The notes: a model not told the origin generated them from the sequence alone. A stretch of DNA of 64,000 nucleotides from Pontibacillus litoralis JSM 072002 (GCF_000775615.1 NZ_AVPG01000017.1:1-64000); one strand, 5' to 3'; positions 18,319-28,307 are shown, counted from the stretch's first letter. Numbers and translations are program-made.

Positions 18319-19201
18319 AAAATTTCGCCCATGTAATCGGACGAATTGTATCAAACTTTTTTTCCACATCACTCCAATTAACGACATTCCACCAATTCTC
18401 CACATATTCCCCTCGTTTCGTCTTGTATTGCAAATAATAGGCGTGTTCCCATACATCTAGTACAAGTAAAGGAATCACATCCCATAAACCAAACAATTGA
18501 TGCTTTTCTGCTGTTTGAATAGCTAACCTACCTGATCTTAACTCCCATACTAATAAAGCCCATCCGTCTCCTTCAACCGATTTCGCTGCTTCAGTAAATT
18601 GGTATTTAAATTGCTCATAACTACCGAAGTCCTTAGTTATTTGTTTCATTAGCTCGCCTTTCGGTTTTCCTCCACCATTTGGCTTCATATTAAACCAAAA
18701 ATTCGTATGCAAAAAATGACCAGAACCATGAAACGATTGTTCTCTCAACCAATGCTTTAACTGCTCCTGATTAGCTGTTGAGCGCAATTGGGCTAACTTT
18801 TTTTCCGCTTTATTTAAACCATCAACATATGCTTGATGGTGCACGTCATGATGAAGAAGCATTATTTCTTTACTAATATAAGGTTCCAAACCGTCATACG
18901 GATAAGGCAAAGGGGGTAGACGGTGCTTTCCAATTGGAACACGTTTCCCTTGTCTCTCTTGGTCATAATAACCTTTAAGCGTATACAACAGATTTTGCCC
19001 TTCCTCCTGAATCTGTTGTATTTCTACTTCTGCCACATTGTCTTGATTCATTGCTATTTCTATCTTTCGCTTCCATTTCTTCATCTGCTCCCGCCATTTT
19101 TGTTCATTCTGCTCGGACATATGGGTAGAAGCCACTTTCTCCTCGACTTCTTTCGCCCATATCAACAATGACTGTAAATACTTTTTTTGTTCTTTATCCA
19201 T
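18317..19201 (-). CDS. sodF: Superoxide dismutase, SodF type with N-terminal extension
   Basis: A 294-residue protein: a charged helical extension (1-95) before an Fe/Mn superoxide dismutase domain (about 95-290). Metal ligands are visible as His in MLLHHDVHHQAY, His in HGSGHFLHTNFW, and Asp and His in DVWEHAYYLQY. It matches B. subtilis SodF in length and in the extension, whose role is not known. It should dismutate superoxide in the cytoplasm. In B. subtilis this gene is elsewhere; here it stands between dacB and scpB, where ypuI is found in that species. A single-gene unit with its own terminator. Confidence 0.9.
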   Translation of the reverse strand: MDKEQKKYLQSLLIWAKEVEEKVASTHMSEQNEQKWREQMKKWKRKIEIAMNQDNVAEVEIQQIQEEGQNLLYTLKGYYDQERQGKRVPIGKHRLPPLPYPYDGLEPYISKEIMLLHHDVHHQAYVDGLNKAEKKLAQLRSTANQEQLKHWLREQSFHGSGHFLHTNFWFNMKPNGGGKPKGELMKQITKDFGSYEQFKYQFTEAAKSVEGDGWALLVWELRSGRLAIQTAEKHQLFGLWDVIPLLVLDVWEHAYYLQYKTKRGEYVENWWNVVNWSDVEKKFDTIRPITWAKF

Positions 19202-19259
19202 ACCATCACCTCGCCCTATTTTATGTCTTTAGCCCAAGGGGGGTGCGTTGTTCTACACG

Positions 19260-19296
19260 CAAAAAAAACTCAGATGCCATTTGATTGGTCTGAGCT
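19260..19296 (-). terminator. Terminator of scpAB
   Basis: An imperfect hairpin with CTCAGA/TCTGAG arms (19269-19274, 19289-19294) runs into T8 on the minus strand, just after the scpB stop. Confidence 0.75.
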
Positions 19297-19306
19297 TTAC
19301 GTATAT

Positions 19307-19900
19307 TTATTCTTCATCCAATGTTTGATGATTCGTTAACGTGCCAAAAAATAAATCAGCGTCTTCTTCTATATCACTATCTTCTAAACCTTCGGGCAAT
19401 GGGGGTAATTCTTCAATCGAGGTTAATCCGAAGTACGTGAGAAAATCCTTCGTTGTTCCGTATAAAATTGGTCTGCCCACTCCATCTTTTCTTCCTCGTT
19501 CTTCTATTAAACCACGTTGCATTAAAGTGTGTACTGGTCCATCACTTTTTACTCCTCTAATTTCTTCTATTTCCGTCCTCGTAATCGGTTGTTGATAGGC
19601 AATAATCGCCAAAGTTTCTAATCCTGCTTGTGAAAGTCTTGAACTGTGAGGAGAATCAACCAACCTCTGAAAGTATACCGCATGTTCTGGTTTAGTCGTC
19701 AAATGATAAAACGATTTTGATTGCATTAAAGCTAATCCTCGAGAAGTATGATCCATATCAAATTTCAGTTCTTCAAGAATGAGCTCCACCGTCTGCACTT
19801 CAACTTCCATTACTTCTGCTAGTTGTTTCATTGTCATGCCTTCATCTCCTGAAGCAAACAGTAATCCTTCAGCAATGGCTTTATATTGACTGATCTCCAT
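19307..19900 (-). CDS. scpB: Segregation and condensation protein ScpB
   Basis: A 197-residue winged-helix protein, the same length as B. subtilis ScpB. The start at 19900 (MEISQYKAIAEGLLFASGDE) follows GGAGG. Two winged-helix units are recognisable, the second containing LAIIAYQQPITRTEIEEIRG. It binds ScpA and SMC to form the chromosome-condensing complex that is loaded near the origin. A longer reading frame overlaps scpA and is not used. It lies one base after scpA, which indicates coupled translation. Confidence 0.96.
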   Translation of the reverse strand: MEISQYKAIAEGLLFASGDEGMTMKQLAEVMEVEVQTVELILEELKFDMDHTSRGLALMQSKSFYHLTTKPEHAVYFQRLVDSPHSSRLSQAGLETLAIIAYQQPITRTEIEEIRGVKSDGPVHTLMQRGLIEERGRKDGVGRPILYGTTKDFLTYFGLTSIEELPPLPEGLEDSDIEEDADLFFGTLTNHQTLDEE

Positions 19901-19901
19901 A

Positions 19902-20651
19902 TTATTCCTCCATCTTATACACCGTAAATGTTTCAAATTGCTCTTTCTGTTCTACCATTATCGAACGATTCTTCATAAGCTCCAGTATCGCTATAAAAGT
20001 TACAACGATATGACGCCGGGTGGGAACCGGAAATAACGCAAAGAAATCTACTCCGGATGGATGCTCATTAATGTGTGTCATCACTTCCTCCATCCGAGAT
20101 TGAATCGGTATTTCTTGTCGCTGCACTTTTGTTTCAAGTGGTTTTTGCCATTTCTTCTTTTGGAGCAATTTTTGCATGGCACTTATCATATCATAAATGG
20201 TTACTTCTCCATCGTTCGCTACCGAAGCATTTTCCCCTTGATATTTTTCGAAATTTTGTGGAGGTCTTGTAAAGATTTGATTTGCGCTCATTTCTCTTTC
20301 TTGTAATTCATGTGCCGCTTCTTTGTATTTGCGATATTCAATTAAGCGTCTCATTAATTCATCACGAGGATCCTCTTCCATATGTTCTGCATACTCTTCT
20401 TCGAGCTCAGGCTCTTGATTTGGCAGTAACATTTGACTTTTTATCGCAATCAACGTTGCTGCCATTACTAAATATTCACTTGCAACATTTAATTCTAATT
20501 GCTGCATGGTATGAATATAAGCCATGTATTGTTCTGTTATGGTTGCAACCGGTATATCGTATATATCAATTTCATACCGATTGATTAAATGAAGTAATAA
20601 ATCTAAGGGACCTTCAAAAGCATCTAGCTTTACTGTATAGCTTAGGTTCAT
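19902..20651 (-). CDS. scpA: Segregation and condensation protein ScpA (kleisin)
   Basis: A 249-residue kleisin (B. subtilis 251). The N-terminal signature KLDAFEGPLDLLLHLINRYE contacts the SMC neck, and the C-terminal winged helix (about 175-245) contacts the SMC head. An acidic linker (EPELEEEYAEHMEEDP, near residue 85) separates the two ends. It closes the SMC ring used in chromosome segregation. Start has AAAGGA 9 bases upstream. First gene of scpAB; the 200-base region upstream is shared with the plus-strand YjcZ-type gene. Confidence 0.96.
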   Translation of the reverse strand: MNLSYTVKLDAFEGPLDLLLHLINRYEIDIYDIPVATITEQYMAYIHTMQQLELNVASEYLVMAATLIAIKSQMLLPNQEPELEEEYAEHMEEDPRDELMRRLIEYRKYKEAAHELQEREMSANQIFTRPPQNFEKYQGENASVANDGEVTIYDMISAMQKLLQKKKWQKPLETKVQRQEIPIQSRMEEVMTHINEHPSGVDFFALFPVPTRRHIVVTFIAILELMKNRSIMVEQKEQFETFTVYKMEE

Positions 20652-20854
20652 ACGTAAATCCTTTCTACTTTCTCATTACTTTCTTCCATTTGAACGTGGA
20701 TACACCAATCTATAAAGCTGTTCCCGTACAAAAATATCATAAATCTAATGGAATTGCCTATACACATTTTTCATATCTCACATATGGTATACCGTACGAT
20801 AAATGTTCCCTAATATACATTTATCTGTTAATAGGAAAAAGGAGGAAATTCATC

Positions 20855-20944
20855 ATGAGTGGATATGGTTATGGTGGCGGATTCGCGTTAATTGTCGTAT
20901 TATTTATTTTGCTAATTATTGTAGGTGCTAGTTGGTTATACTAG
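20855..20944 (+). CDS. YjcZ-family sporulation miniprotein
   Basis: A 29-residue protein, MSGYGYGG followed by a single hydrophobic helix (FALIVVLFILLIIVGASWLY). The Gly/Tyr start and the FALIVVLFILLIIVGA helix are the hallmark of the YjcZ family, small membrane peptides made late in sporulation. The start has a perfect AAGGAGG 8 bases upstream. A longer in-frame start at 20690 is rejected because it lacks a ribosome site and the added residues are not family-like. Exact function unknown. Confidence 0.9.
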   Translation: MSGYGYGGGFALIVVLFILLIIVGASWLY

Positions 20945-20952
20945 AATGATTC

Positions 20953-20986
20953 ATACACGTTAAGCGATTTCTAGCTTAACGTGTAT
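20953..20986 (+). terminator. Hairpin after the YjcZ-type gene
   Basis: A 12-bp perfect stem with 9-base loop, 8 bases after the stop codon. It is followed by ATATGTATAATA rather than a clean T-run, so termination strength is uncertain. Confidence 0.6.
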
Positions 20987-21110
20987 ATATGTATAATAGA
21001 GCACTTCTTCATGAATGATAAGAGCAGATTGTGTTACACTAGCTGTACGTAATCGTTAAATACCAATAGATAACGATAGGACATAAATTACATGAAGGAG
21101 TCGTTTTTTT

Positions 21111-21638
21111 ATGTATGACCAAGCATATATCGACTTTCTCGCTCACTTTCATGGTACACGAGATTACTTTGAATGCCATGAAATATTAGAGGAAAAATGG
21201 AAACAATCCATCCCATTAGATCGCCAATCTATCTTGGTTGGTTTCATACAATTGGCTGTTTCGATGTATCATTACCGGCGCTGTAATAAAGAAGGCGCTA
21301 AACGAACCGCACACAAAGCACACAACATACTACGGAAACACAAAGCCGAATTACCTTTATACGGTTTTAACAAACAACAAATGCTTTCATTCATTCGCAC
21401 ATTAATTGATCATATCGAGAATGACGCTCCATATGAGAGTGTCAACCTGCCTATTAAAGATCAACGGTTACTTGATATCGTTCACGCAAGGTGCAGCCAA
21501 CTACACTGCACGTATGGAGATGCAAGTCCAATGAATAATCCAGCTATTATTGACCGGCACATGTGGAGAGATCGGTCTGATGTCATTGCAGAACGCAAAC
21601 GTCAGCTTCAAATCAGACTAGCACAAAGAGGTTATTAA
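21111..21638 (+). CDS. ypuF: DUF309 family protein YpuF
   Basis: A 175-residue soluble helical protein of the DUF309 family. The family core FHGTRDYFECHEILEEKWK (residues 13-31) and FIQLAVSMYHYRRCNKEGA are clear; conserved His, Glu and Trp residues suggest a metal or ligand site, but no activity is established. It sits next to scpA as in B. subtilis, here on the opposite strand. AGGAG precedes the ATG. A terminator shared with ribT follows. Confidence 0.88.
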   Translation: MYDQAYIDFLAHFHGTRDYFECHEILEEKWKQSIPLDRQSILVGFIQLAVSMYHYRRCNKEGAKRTAHKAHNILRKHKAELPLYGFNKQQMLSFIRTLIDHIENDAPYESVNLPIKDQRLLDIVHARCSQLHCTYGDASPMNNPAIIDRHMWRDRSDVIAERKRQLQIRLAQRGY

Positions 21639-21673
21639 CAGCTTTTTTTCATTCATTAAATATCCTAACGAAT

Positions 21674-21703
21674 AAAGCCAGTTCCAATAGCGGAGCTGGC
21701 TTT
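21674..21703 (+). terminator. Bidirectional terminator between ypuF and ribT
   Basis: A 12-bp stem (one G-T pair) with 5-base loop; TTTCATTT follows on the plus strand and TTTATTC on the minus strand. Confidence 0.8.
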
Positions 21704-21706
21704 CAT

Positions 21707-22066
<360 letters not shown>

Positions 22067-22222
22067 TCACTATGAAAATAACTTCCCGATTTCATTTCTA
22101 TCGAGAAGAATGCTGTCTTCATCTGTAATATATGTTCAGGATTCACTACTAGTGCAACTAAAAACGTCCAAACCATTGAAAAATGTTCCAATTCAATAAG
22201 TATTATACGTGATTTCGTTCTA

Positions 22223-22315
22223 TCATTCAATGACAAACAGTATCCAATAAGTAACTCCCCATACCATGCTAATGGCTAAAAGTACACTTAAGAGAATCGC
22301 ATTTTTCTTTTTCAA
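22223..22315 (-). CDS. Putative 30-residue membrane peptide
   Basis: A short open frame, MKKKNAILLSVLL then AISMVWGVTYWILFVIE, with a positively charged start and one membrane helix. The TTG start at 22315 has AGGAG 8 bases upstream; an ATG at 22321 (two extra residues) is too close to the site. The family is not recognised. The clean ribosome site and charge pattern suggest a real peptide, but its small size leaves doubt. Confidence 0.5.
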   Translation of the reverse strand: MKKKNAILLSVLLAISMVWGVTYWILFVIE

Positions 22316-22392
22316 CCTCATCACTCCTACCTTATTATAACGACATTCATTCATTTTGCAAGTCCTTCCGAGGAGCAAGGTAGTTTGACTCT

Positions 22393-22863
22393 TTATCCCC
22401 TCGGACGTACAAACAAATAATACAACGCTTTCACAACTACATAGCCATCGGATTCCCGTTCCTTCCACTTAAATGGGAGGAGATTTATAATTGCTATCCA
22501 TAAATTAAATCCACTAAACAGATACAATCCGTCCATTTCCACCCAATAGACTAAACAGATACATAGAAAAGCAAGAATACCATTTGCTAACGGTCCACCC
22601 AATGAAATGAATGCTTGTTCCTTTCTCGAAAAAGGACGATTTCGTTCATAAATCGCCATTGCCCCAACGAAGTATAGAAGACGAATCATTATATCGGTGG
22701 TGGTACCTTTTTTTTGATAAATAAGTGGTCCGACGCCAAGCTGCAATGAGATGTGGTGCGCACGTAATTGATAGGCAACGATAGCATGGCCTAGTTCATG
22801 ACTTAACAGACTAATAGGTGCTATCACAAATATAAGTACCAACACAAGTTCCATACTATCCAC
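22393..22863 (-). CDS. M50 (site-2) family membrane metalloprotease
   Basis: A 156-residue membrane protein with the zinc motif HELGHAIV (His24, Glu25, His28) in the first helix and a third-ligand region SDGY near residue 139, in the pattern of M50 site-2 proteases such as SpoIVFB. It keeps only the minimal core of about four helices with no PDZ or CBS domain. It probably cleaves a membrane protein inside the bilayer. It is a single-gene unit near ppiB with a weak ribosome site (AAAGGTG), and its substrate is not evident. Confidence 0.82.
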   Translation of the reverse strand: MDSMELVLVLIFVIAPISLLSHELGHAIVAYQLRAHHISLQLGVGPLIYQKKGTTTDIMIRLLYFVGAMAIYERNRPFSRKEQAFISLGGPLANGILAFLCICLVYWVEMDGLYLFSGFNLWIAIINLLPFKWKERESDGYVVVKALYYLFVRPRG

Positions 22864-22947
22864 CTTTTATGTAATCAAATTGAATTAACCCTAATGCTAA
22901 GTTACATCATACTATATTAAATAAACGGAATCTATGTATGTCACCAT

Positions 22948-22978
22948 AAAAAAAAGAGTAAGTCCGATAGACCTACTC
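22948..22978 (-). terminator. Terminator of ppiB
   Basis: A 9-bp stem (22956-22964 with 22970-22978, one G-T pair) overlapping the ppiB stop and followed by T8 on the minus strand. Confidence 0.85.
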
Positions 22979-23407
22979 CTCTACAACTGTAACTTTCTCC
23001 ATCACATCACCCATGCGTACACGGTCAATAATATCTAATCCTTCTATAACTTGTCCGAAAACAGTATGACGACCATCAAGGTGAGGTTGTGGAGCAAGTA
23101 CGACAAAGAATTGACTTCCGCCTGTATCTTTACCAGCGTGAGCCATCGATAACGCACCTTTTTGATGTTTATGAGGATTTCCTTCAGTTTCACATTTTAT
23201 CGTATATCCTGGACCACCAGTACCATTCCCTACTGGACATCCACCTTGTATAACAAAATCAGGAATCACTCGGTGAAACGTTAATCCATTGTAAAAATTA
23301 GAATTCGCAAGCTTTTCAAAGTTCTCCACTGTTCCTGGAGCTGCATCTTCAAATAGTTCGAAAACTAGCTTCTCTCCGTTACCAAATTCAATTGTACCTT
23401 TTTTCAT
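22973..23407 (-). CDS. ppiB: Peptidyl-prolyl cis-trans isomerase PpiB (cyclophilin)
   Basis: A 144-residue cytoplasmic cyclophilin, one residue longer than B. subtilis PpiB. The active-site segments are [13 protein letters not shown] (catalytic Arg), [19 protein letters not shown] and [12 protein letters not shown]. It speeds proline isomerisation during folding. GAGGAGG lies 8 bases upstream. It follows lysA by 19 bases on the same strand and may be read through from it, and it ends in a strong terminator. Confidence 0.96.
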   Translation of the reverse strand: MKKGTIEFGNGEKLVFELFEDAAPGTVENFEKLANSNFYNGLTFHRVIPDFVIQGGCPVGNGTGGPGYTIKCETEGNPHKHQKGALSMAHAGKDTGGSQFFVVLAPQPHLDGRHTVFGQVIEGLDIIDRVRMGDVMEKVTVVEE

Positions 23408-23426
23408 CTTTCTTCCTCCTCTTTAT

Positions 23427-24719
23427 CTACGGACGTTCATACGGCAAATCTAATCGCGTTAAATCTTGATACATTTCCCGTTTAACAACGAGTTGATGAT
23501 GCCCGTTTTCCACAAACACAACGGCTGCTTTTGGAAAGCGGTTATAATGATTGCTCATCGAGTAGCCATATGCACCTGTACTGTAGGTTATGATAATATC
23601 TCCACTTTGTAATGAAGGAACGTCCACATCCCATATTAACATATCTCCTGACTCACAGCACTTCCCCGCAATCGAAACTGTTTGATTTTTTGTATCATAC
23701 ATTTTGTTTACTACATCTGCTTGATACTTAGCTTGATATAACGCTGGGCGTAAATTGTCTGTCATGCCGCCATCTACCGATACGTAGGTACGCACTCCTG
23801 GTATTTCCTTTATCGCACCAACTGTATATAACGTCGCCCCGGCATCTCCGACTATGGCACGACCTGGTTCTATCCATATTTCCGGTAAAGGCAAAGAGTA
23901 ATAAGCCATTTGCTCCTTCACTTCTTGCACAAGCTGTTCAACATATAAAGCTAACGGTAAAGGCTGGTCATCATCTGTATATTGAATTCCAAATCCACCA
24001 CCTAAGTTGACAATTTCAGCGGCAAACCCATGTCGTTTTTTCCAATCTGCTAATGCCTCAAACAATTTACGTACCGCCATCACAAAACCTGTCGTTTCAA
24101 AAATTTGCGATCCAATGTGGCAATGCAATCCTTTAACGTGAATACGCTCACTATCCATCAGTTTATGCAATGCTTGTTCAGCTTGACCATTCCATAAGTC
24201 AAAACCAAATTTGGAATCTTCTTGACCCGTTAATATATAATCATGGGTATGAGCTTCTATACCTGGAGTAACTCGAATTAATACGTCCATCTCTCGATTA
24301 TGCTTATTTAGCAATTCCTTCAACAGTTCTATTTCCCAAAAGTTATCCACTACAATACAACCAATTTGTTCCATTATAGCCATTTCCAATTCTGCTTTAC
24401 TTTTATTATTTCCATGTAAATGAATTCTCTCTGCCGGAAACTCTGCTTGAAGAGCAGTATGTAATTCTCCTTGAGAAACGACATCCAAGCTTAAGCCTTC
24501 TTCCTTAATAATTTGCAATATAGCAATAGACGAAAATGCTTTTGATGCATAAGCGACTTGAGCTTTCACACCTAACTGTTGAAAGGTTTGCACGAAACTG
24601 CGTGCATTACGTCTTATATGCTCGACATCATAAACAAATAACGGTGTTCCGTAATCTTTCGCTAATTGTACCGCATCTACACCACCAATAACTAAATGAC
24701 CTTGATCGTTTATTTCCAC
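23427..24719 (-). CDS. lysA: Diaminopimelate decarboxylase LysA
   Basis: A 430-residue PLP enzyme of the alanine racemase-like fold III that converts meso-diaminopimelate to L-lysine and CO2. Lys60 (VAYASKAFSS) forms the Schiff base; VNLGGGFGIQY, EPGRAIVGDAG and GKCCESGDML (catalytic Cys) complete the active site. The start is GTG at 24719 with GGGGAG upstream. It stands directly after the spoVA operon, as in B. subtilis, which links lysine and DAP balance to spore formation. No lysine riboswitch is visible upstream. Confidence 0.96.
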   Translation of the reverse strand: MEINDQGHLVIGGVDAVQLAKDYGTPLFVYDVEHIRRNARSFVQTFQQLGVKAQVAYASKAFSSIAILQIIKEEGLSLDVVSQGELHTALQAEFPAERIHLHGNNKSKAELEMAIMEQIGCIVVDNFWEIELLKELLNKHNREMDVLIRVTPGIEAHTHDYILTGQEDSKFGFDLWNGQAEQALHKLMDSERIHVKGLHCHIGSQIFETTGFVMAVRKLFEALADWKKRHGFAAEIVNLGGGFGIQYTDDDQPLPLALYVEQLVQEVKEQMAYYSLPLPEIWIEPGRAIVGDAGATLYTVGAIKEIPGVRTYVSVDGGMTDNLRPALYQAKYQADVVNKMYDTKNQTVSIAGKCCESGDMLIWDVDVPSLQSGDIIITYSTGAYGYSMSNHYNRFPKAAVVFVENGHHQLVVKREMYQDLTRLDLPYERP

Positions 24720-24846
24720 TTAAGCTCCCCCTCATTGTGCACAACAATCAAAAATATTCTAATACTTCACAATAGTAACTATTATAATACATCTTTTCTC
24801 CTGTGGTCTAATGTATATTTTCACCATCTATTCTTTTGACGTACAA

Positions 24847-24876
24847 ATAAAAAGCAGGTAGCCTATACTACCTACT
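24847..24876 (-). terminator. Terminator of the spoVA operon
   Basis: A 9-bp stem (24853-24861 with 24868-24876, one G-T pair) followed by TTTTTATTTG on the minus strand, 20 bases after spoVAF. Confidence 0.85.
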
Positions 24877-24895
24877 CGCATCGTTGACATGATGA

Positions 24896-26362
24896 TTATT
24901 GGCGATAATCATTACGAGGATGGACAATACTTGGTCTTTTTTTCGATAATGGAACAGAAACTCGAAACAAAATTTGCATGAGCGCACTCCAATTAAATGG
25001 AATTAATGGCCAAAAATAGGGCGTACTTAATGAATTCGTTCGCGTTAATAATAATACGTATAGCGTGCAACCAATCATAAACCCTTTAATTCCAAATATC
25101 CCAGTCAGTATAACAAGACTTAAGCGTGTTATTTTGTTTGCTACACTTAATTCATAACTTGGAGTGGAAAAGGATCCAATAGCTGCCACCGCAACGTATA
25201 AAATGACTTCAGGAATAAATAGGCCAACATTGATGGCGATTTCTCCAATTAAAACCGCCGCAATTAAGCCCATAGCTGTTGATAAAGGTGTCGGCGTATG
25301 TATGGCTGCAATACGCAAAAACTCAATCCCTATATCTGCTAGCACAATTTGAATAAGTACCGGAATGTTGCTCTCATCTTGCGGACCTATGAATTGCAAG
25401 TTAGTAGGGAGTAAAGAAGGATCCATAACAAATAACATCCAAAGAGGTAACAAAAAAAGGGAAGCAAAAATGCCTAAATACCTTATCCACCGTATAAATG
25501 AACCGACCATTGGCGTTTGACGATACTCCTCGGCATGCTGTACATGATGAAAAAAAGTCGTTGGTGTAATAATCAGACTCGGGCTCGTATCGACCATGAT
25601 AAGTACATGCCCTTCAAACAAATGAGCAGATGCTACATCTGGTCGTTCCGTATATCGAACTAGTGGAAATGGGTTATGCCCTTGTTTCACTAAGTATTCT
25701 TCAATTGTCTTATCGGACATTGAAATGCCATCCACATTAATATTTTTAATTTCCTGCTTAATTAAGTCAATCAAATCAGGGTTAGCAACATCTTTCAAGT
25801 AGGAGATGCATATGTCTGTTTTCGACCTCTCGCCTACTTGAAAAATCTCATGGCGTAACCGTTCATCACGAACTCTCCTTCTTGTTAAAGCCGTGTTTTC
25901 AATAATATTCTCTGTATAGCCATCACGACTTCCCCGAACAACCTTCTCTGTATCAGGCTCTTGTGGTGTTCTCCCAGGATAGTTACGTACATCGACAATA
26001 AACGCCTCATCGTAATGATCAATAAAGATAACCATAAGACCCGAGAGCATTTGTGTAATTGCATCCCCCATTGATTTCACTTTAGTTACTTGTTGGTGAA
26101 TCAATCTATTCTCTACTATTTCTGGTAATTTTGATTTTTGGTGACGTTCTACATCGTTAATTTGTACAAGCATTTTCATTAGTTCCATAACAAATTGCGT
26201 ATCACACAATCCTGTTAAATAATAAAGGTCCACTTTACGGTCGAATATTTTAATCGTCCGATAGCCAAGATCAAAGGAAACATCGACACCTACTTTATTT
26301 TTCATATAATCGGTATTTTCTTTAATATCCGGTGAAACAAAAGTATCCGACTGGGTCCTCAT
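24896..26362 (-). CDS. spoVAF: Stage V sporulation protein AF (GerA-like)
   Basis: A 488-residue protein of the GerABKA family: a soluble N-terminal half with LTGLCDTQFVMELM and VRDERLRHEIFQVGERSKTDICISY-type motifs, then about five membrane helices in the last 210 residues. It is the last gene of the spoVA operon, starts right after spoVAEA (TGAATG), and in B. subtilis is made in the forespore under sigma-G. It works with SpoVAEA in germination at the spore inner membrane. The family call is strong. Confidence 0.94.
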   Translation of the reverse strand: MRTQSDTFVSPDIKENTDYMKNKVGVDVSFDLGYRTIKIFDRKVDLYYLTGLCDTQFVMELMKMLVQINDVERHQKSKLPEIVENRLIHQQVTKVKSMGDAITQMLSGLMVIFIDHYDEAFIVDVRNYPGRTPQEPDTEKVVRGSRDGYTENIIENTALTRRRVRDERLRHEIFQVGERSKTDICISYLKDVANPDLIDLIKQEIKNINVDGISMSDKTIEEYLVKQGHNPFPLVRYTERPDVASAHLFEGHVLIMVDTSPSLIITPTTFFHHVQHAEEYRQTPMVGSFIRWIRYLGIFASLFLLPLWMLFVMDPSLLPTNLQFIGPQDESNIPVLIQIVLADIGIEFLRIAAIHTPTPLSTAMGLIAAVLIGEIAINVGLFIPEVILYVAVAAIGSFSTPSYELSVANKITRLSLVILTGIFGIKGFMIGCTLYVLLLTRTNSLSTPYFWPLIPFNWSALMQILFRVSVPLSKKRPSIVHPRNDYRQ

Positions 26363-26923
26363 TCAACCATCCCCTCTTTCTAATATTAATTCAATAGCCT
26401 TACGGGTAATAGGAGAACCGTGTTTCACATCATCTTTCCCGCGCATTTTACCAATATCCCCGATTGCAACGATGGTCGGTATGTGTAATTGATCTAAACA
26501 GTAAACCGTGTCCCCACTAATTCGGCCAAATTCGAACTCTGGTATTCCTTCCTTATCTACTCCATTAGGGATTAATTCTCCATCGCCATTAATGGCAAAG
26601 TCAAAACGTGTCCACTCTTGATATTTCGTATGTGAGGCTACCGCTACCGCCCCAATAATGTCGACTGAAGAATTTTGTGCTAAATGCATTAAAATCGTTT
26701 CCCCTGCTCCTATACCAGGAATACCTGCATCATCTAGCAACACATATATCGGTTCTTCCTTCGCACTATTGATTGCCGCAGTAAATTGATGAATCGTAGC
26801 TGTTGTCGGGTTGGTAGCAAGTTCCGCTAAACAAGTGCCTCCTATTTCCGACGATACATGTTGAATAACCTTTCTGGCATACTCATCCCCATCTGTAATG
26901 ATAATCACTTTCTTTTTGCTCAT
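26363..26923 (-). CDS. spoVAEA: Stage V sporulation protein AEA
   Basis: A 186-residue soluble protein with a Rossmann-like N-terminus (KKKVIIITDGDEYARKVIQH) and a GIPGIGAGETILMHL core. It matches SpoVAEA of B. subtilis, where it is on the outer surface of the spore inner membrane and, with SpoVAF, promotes germination. A role in dipicolinic acid release is not proven. AAGGGAT ribosome site 8 bases upstream; 6 bases after spoVAEB. Confidence 0.93.
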   Translation of the reverse strand: MSKKKVIIITDGDEYARKVIQHVSSEIGGTCLAELATNPTTATIHQFTAAINSAKEEPIYVLLDDAGIPGIGAGETILMHLAQNSSVDIIGAVAVASHTKYQEWTRFDFAINGDGELIPNGVDKEGIPEFEFGRISGDTVYCLDQLHIPTIVAIGDIGKMRGKDDVKHGSPITRKAIELILERGDG

Positions 26924-26929
26924 ATTTTT

Positions 26930-27280
26930 CTATCCCTTCGGTTTAAAGAAAACTGCCACAAGAAAACCGAATAAAATAGCAGAGGAAATTCCAACAGAAG
27001 TAAGATGAAAAATACCCATAGCAATGCCTAATATTCCATTTTCTTGCGCTTGTTCCATCGCACCATGTAATAACGAATGTCCAAAACTTGTAATTGGCAC
27101 TGTTGCTCCTGCGCCTGCAAAATCAATTAACTTATCATAAATATTAAACCCATCTAATATAGCTCCAGCTACGACGAACGACGACATAACATGAGCGGGT
27201 GTTAATCGAAAAACATCCAACAATACTTGGCCAATGACGCAAATACCTCCCCCAACAACAAAAGCCCAAACAAAATCCAT
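26930..27280 (-). CDS. spoVAEB: Stage V sporulation protein AEB
   Basis: A 116-residue membrane protein with about four helices, of the SpoVAC/SpoVAEB (MscS-like channel element) family. The [21 protein letters not shown] segment matches FAGAGSAVPITGFANSI in SpoVAC, showing that the two are paralogues within one operon. It forms part of the channel for calcium dipicolinate entry during sporulation and release at germination. Its ATG overlaps the spoVAD stop by 1 base. Confidence 0.95.
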   Translation of the reverse strand: MDFVWAFVVGGGICVIGQVLLDVFRLTPAHVMSSFVVAGAILDGFNIYDKLIDFAGAGATVPITSFGHSLLHGAMEQAQENGILGIAMGIFHLTSVGISSAILFGFLVAVFFKPKG

Positions 27281-28296
27281 TATGAAACACCCTCCTCACG
27301 CATCAGCACAACTCCATGAGCGATAGAAGGTATGCTTTCTTTTTGCTGTATCATAATAGGATTCATTAATGCACCAGTAGCAACAATGAAAACTTTGTTG
27401 TATCTCCCTTCTTGCAATGCTTGAACAATGTGCCCGTATGTCACTAGGGCAGAAGAGGCGCACCCACTCCCACCTGCAAATACTTTTTGATCACTGTTAT
27501 ACAACATCAACCCACAATCGTTATGCACTTTTTCCATATTGTACCCATCTTCTTTCAACATGTCTTTCAAAATAGGGCTACCAACACTAGACAAGTCTCC
27601 AGTTACAATTAAGTCATAATAAGCTGGGTTTCGCCCTGTATCTTCAAAATGTGTTTTAATCGTATCGTACGCAGCGGGTGCCATTGCAGATCCCATATCA
27701 AACGGATCTTTCGTCCCATAATCCATTACTTTGCCGATCGTAGCACATTCTATTCGAATAACTGATTTTTCTTTAGATACAAGACCAGCTCCTCCCCCTG
27801 TTGCTGTACAAGTAGCTGTGTCTGGTTTTTGTCCGCCATATTCTGTAGGGTAACGGAATTGCCGCTCTGCTGTTGCATTATGACTACTCGTTGCCGCGAT
27901 AATGTGATCGGCAAAGCCGGCATCAACAAGTGCACTCCCAATTGCTAACGTTTCCATTGATGTAGAGCATGCGCCGAACATGCAAAGAAAAGGAATAGAT
28001 AAAGAGCGAGCAACGTAATTAGACGTAACATTTTGGTTCAATAAATCACCAGCCAATAACAAATCAACTTGTTCTTTTGTTTTATTTCCTTTATTTAAAC
28101 AAATATCTATACTATTCTTCATTAATCTACGTTCCGCTAGTTCCCAATTGTTTTCTTCACAATGCAATTTGTCGTACGTTTTATCAAATGTAGCAGCAAG
28201 TGGACCTTGTGCTTCTTTTGGACCTACTACGGTAGCACTTGCATTTAAGTAAATAGAATGTTCATAGTACCACGTTTGTTTACCTCGTTTCCTCAT
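27280..28296 (-). CDS. spoVAD: Stage V sporulation protein AD (thiolase fold)
   Basis: A 338-residue soluble protein with a thiolase/ketoacyl synthase fold, attached to the spore inner membrane. In B. subtilis it binds dipicolinic acid directly. The [22 protein letters not shown] segment occupies the place of the ketosynthase nucleophilic Cys region, and [14 protein letters not shown] and ATGALMNP are conserved. It is placed between the channel proteins SpoVAC and SpoVAEB. Confidence 0.96.
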   Translation of the reverse strand: MRKRGKQTWYYEHSIYLNASATVVGPKEAQGPLAATFDKTYDKLHCEENNWELAERRLMKNSIDICLNKGNKTKEQVDLLLAGDLLNQNVTSNYVARSLSIPFLCMFGACSTSMETLAIGSALVDAGFADHIIAATSSHNATAERQFRYPTEYGGQKPDTATCTATGGGAGLVSKEKSVIRIECATIGKVMDYGTKDPFDMGSAMAPAAYDTIKTHFEDTGRNPAYYDLIVTGDLSSVGSPILKDMLKEDGYNMEKVHNDCGLMLYNSDQKVFAGGSGCASSALVTYGHIVQALQEGRYNKVFIVATGALMNPIMIQQKESIPSIAHGVVLMREEGVS

Positions 28297-28307
28297 CTTT
28301 ATTCCTC

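Noticed and set aside
20690-20944. Longer version (84 codons) of the YjcZ-type gene
   Set aside because: The first 55 codons have no ribosome site; the internal ATG at 20855 has a perfect one and gives a family-length peptide.
24720-24846. Lysine riboswitch before lysA
   Set aside because: The gap is too short and lacks the conserved lysine aptamer blocks.
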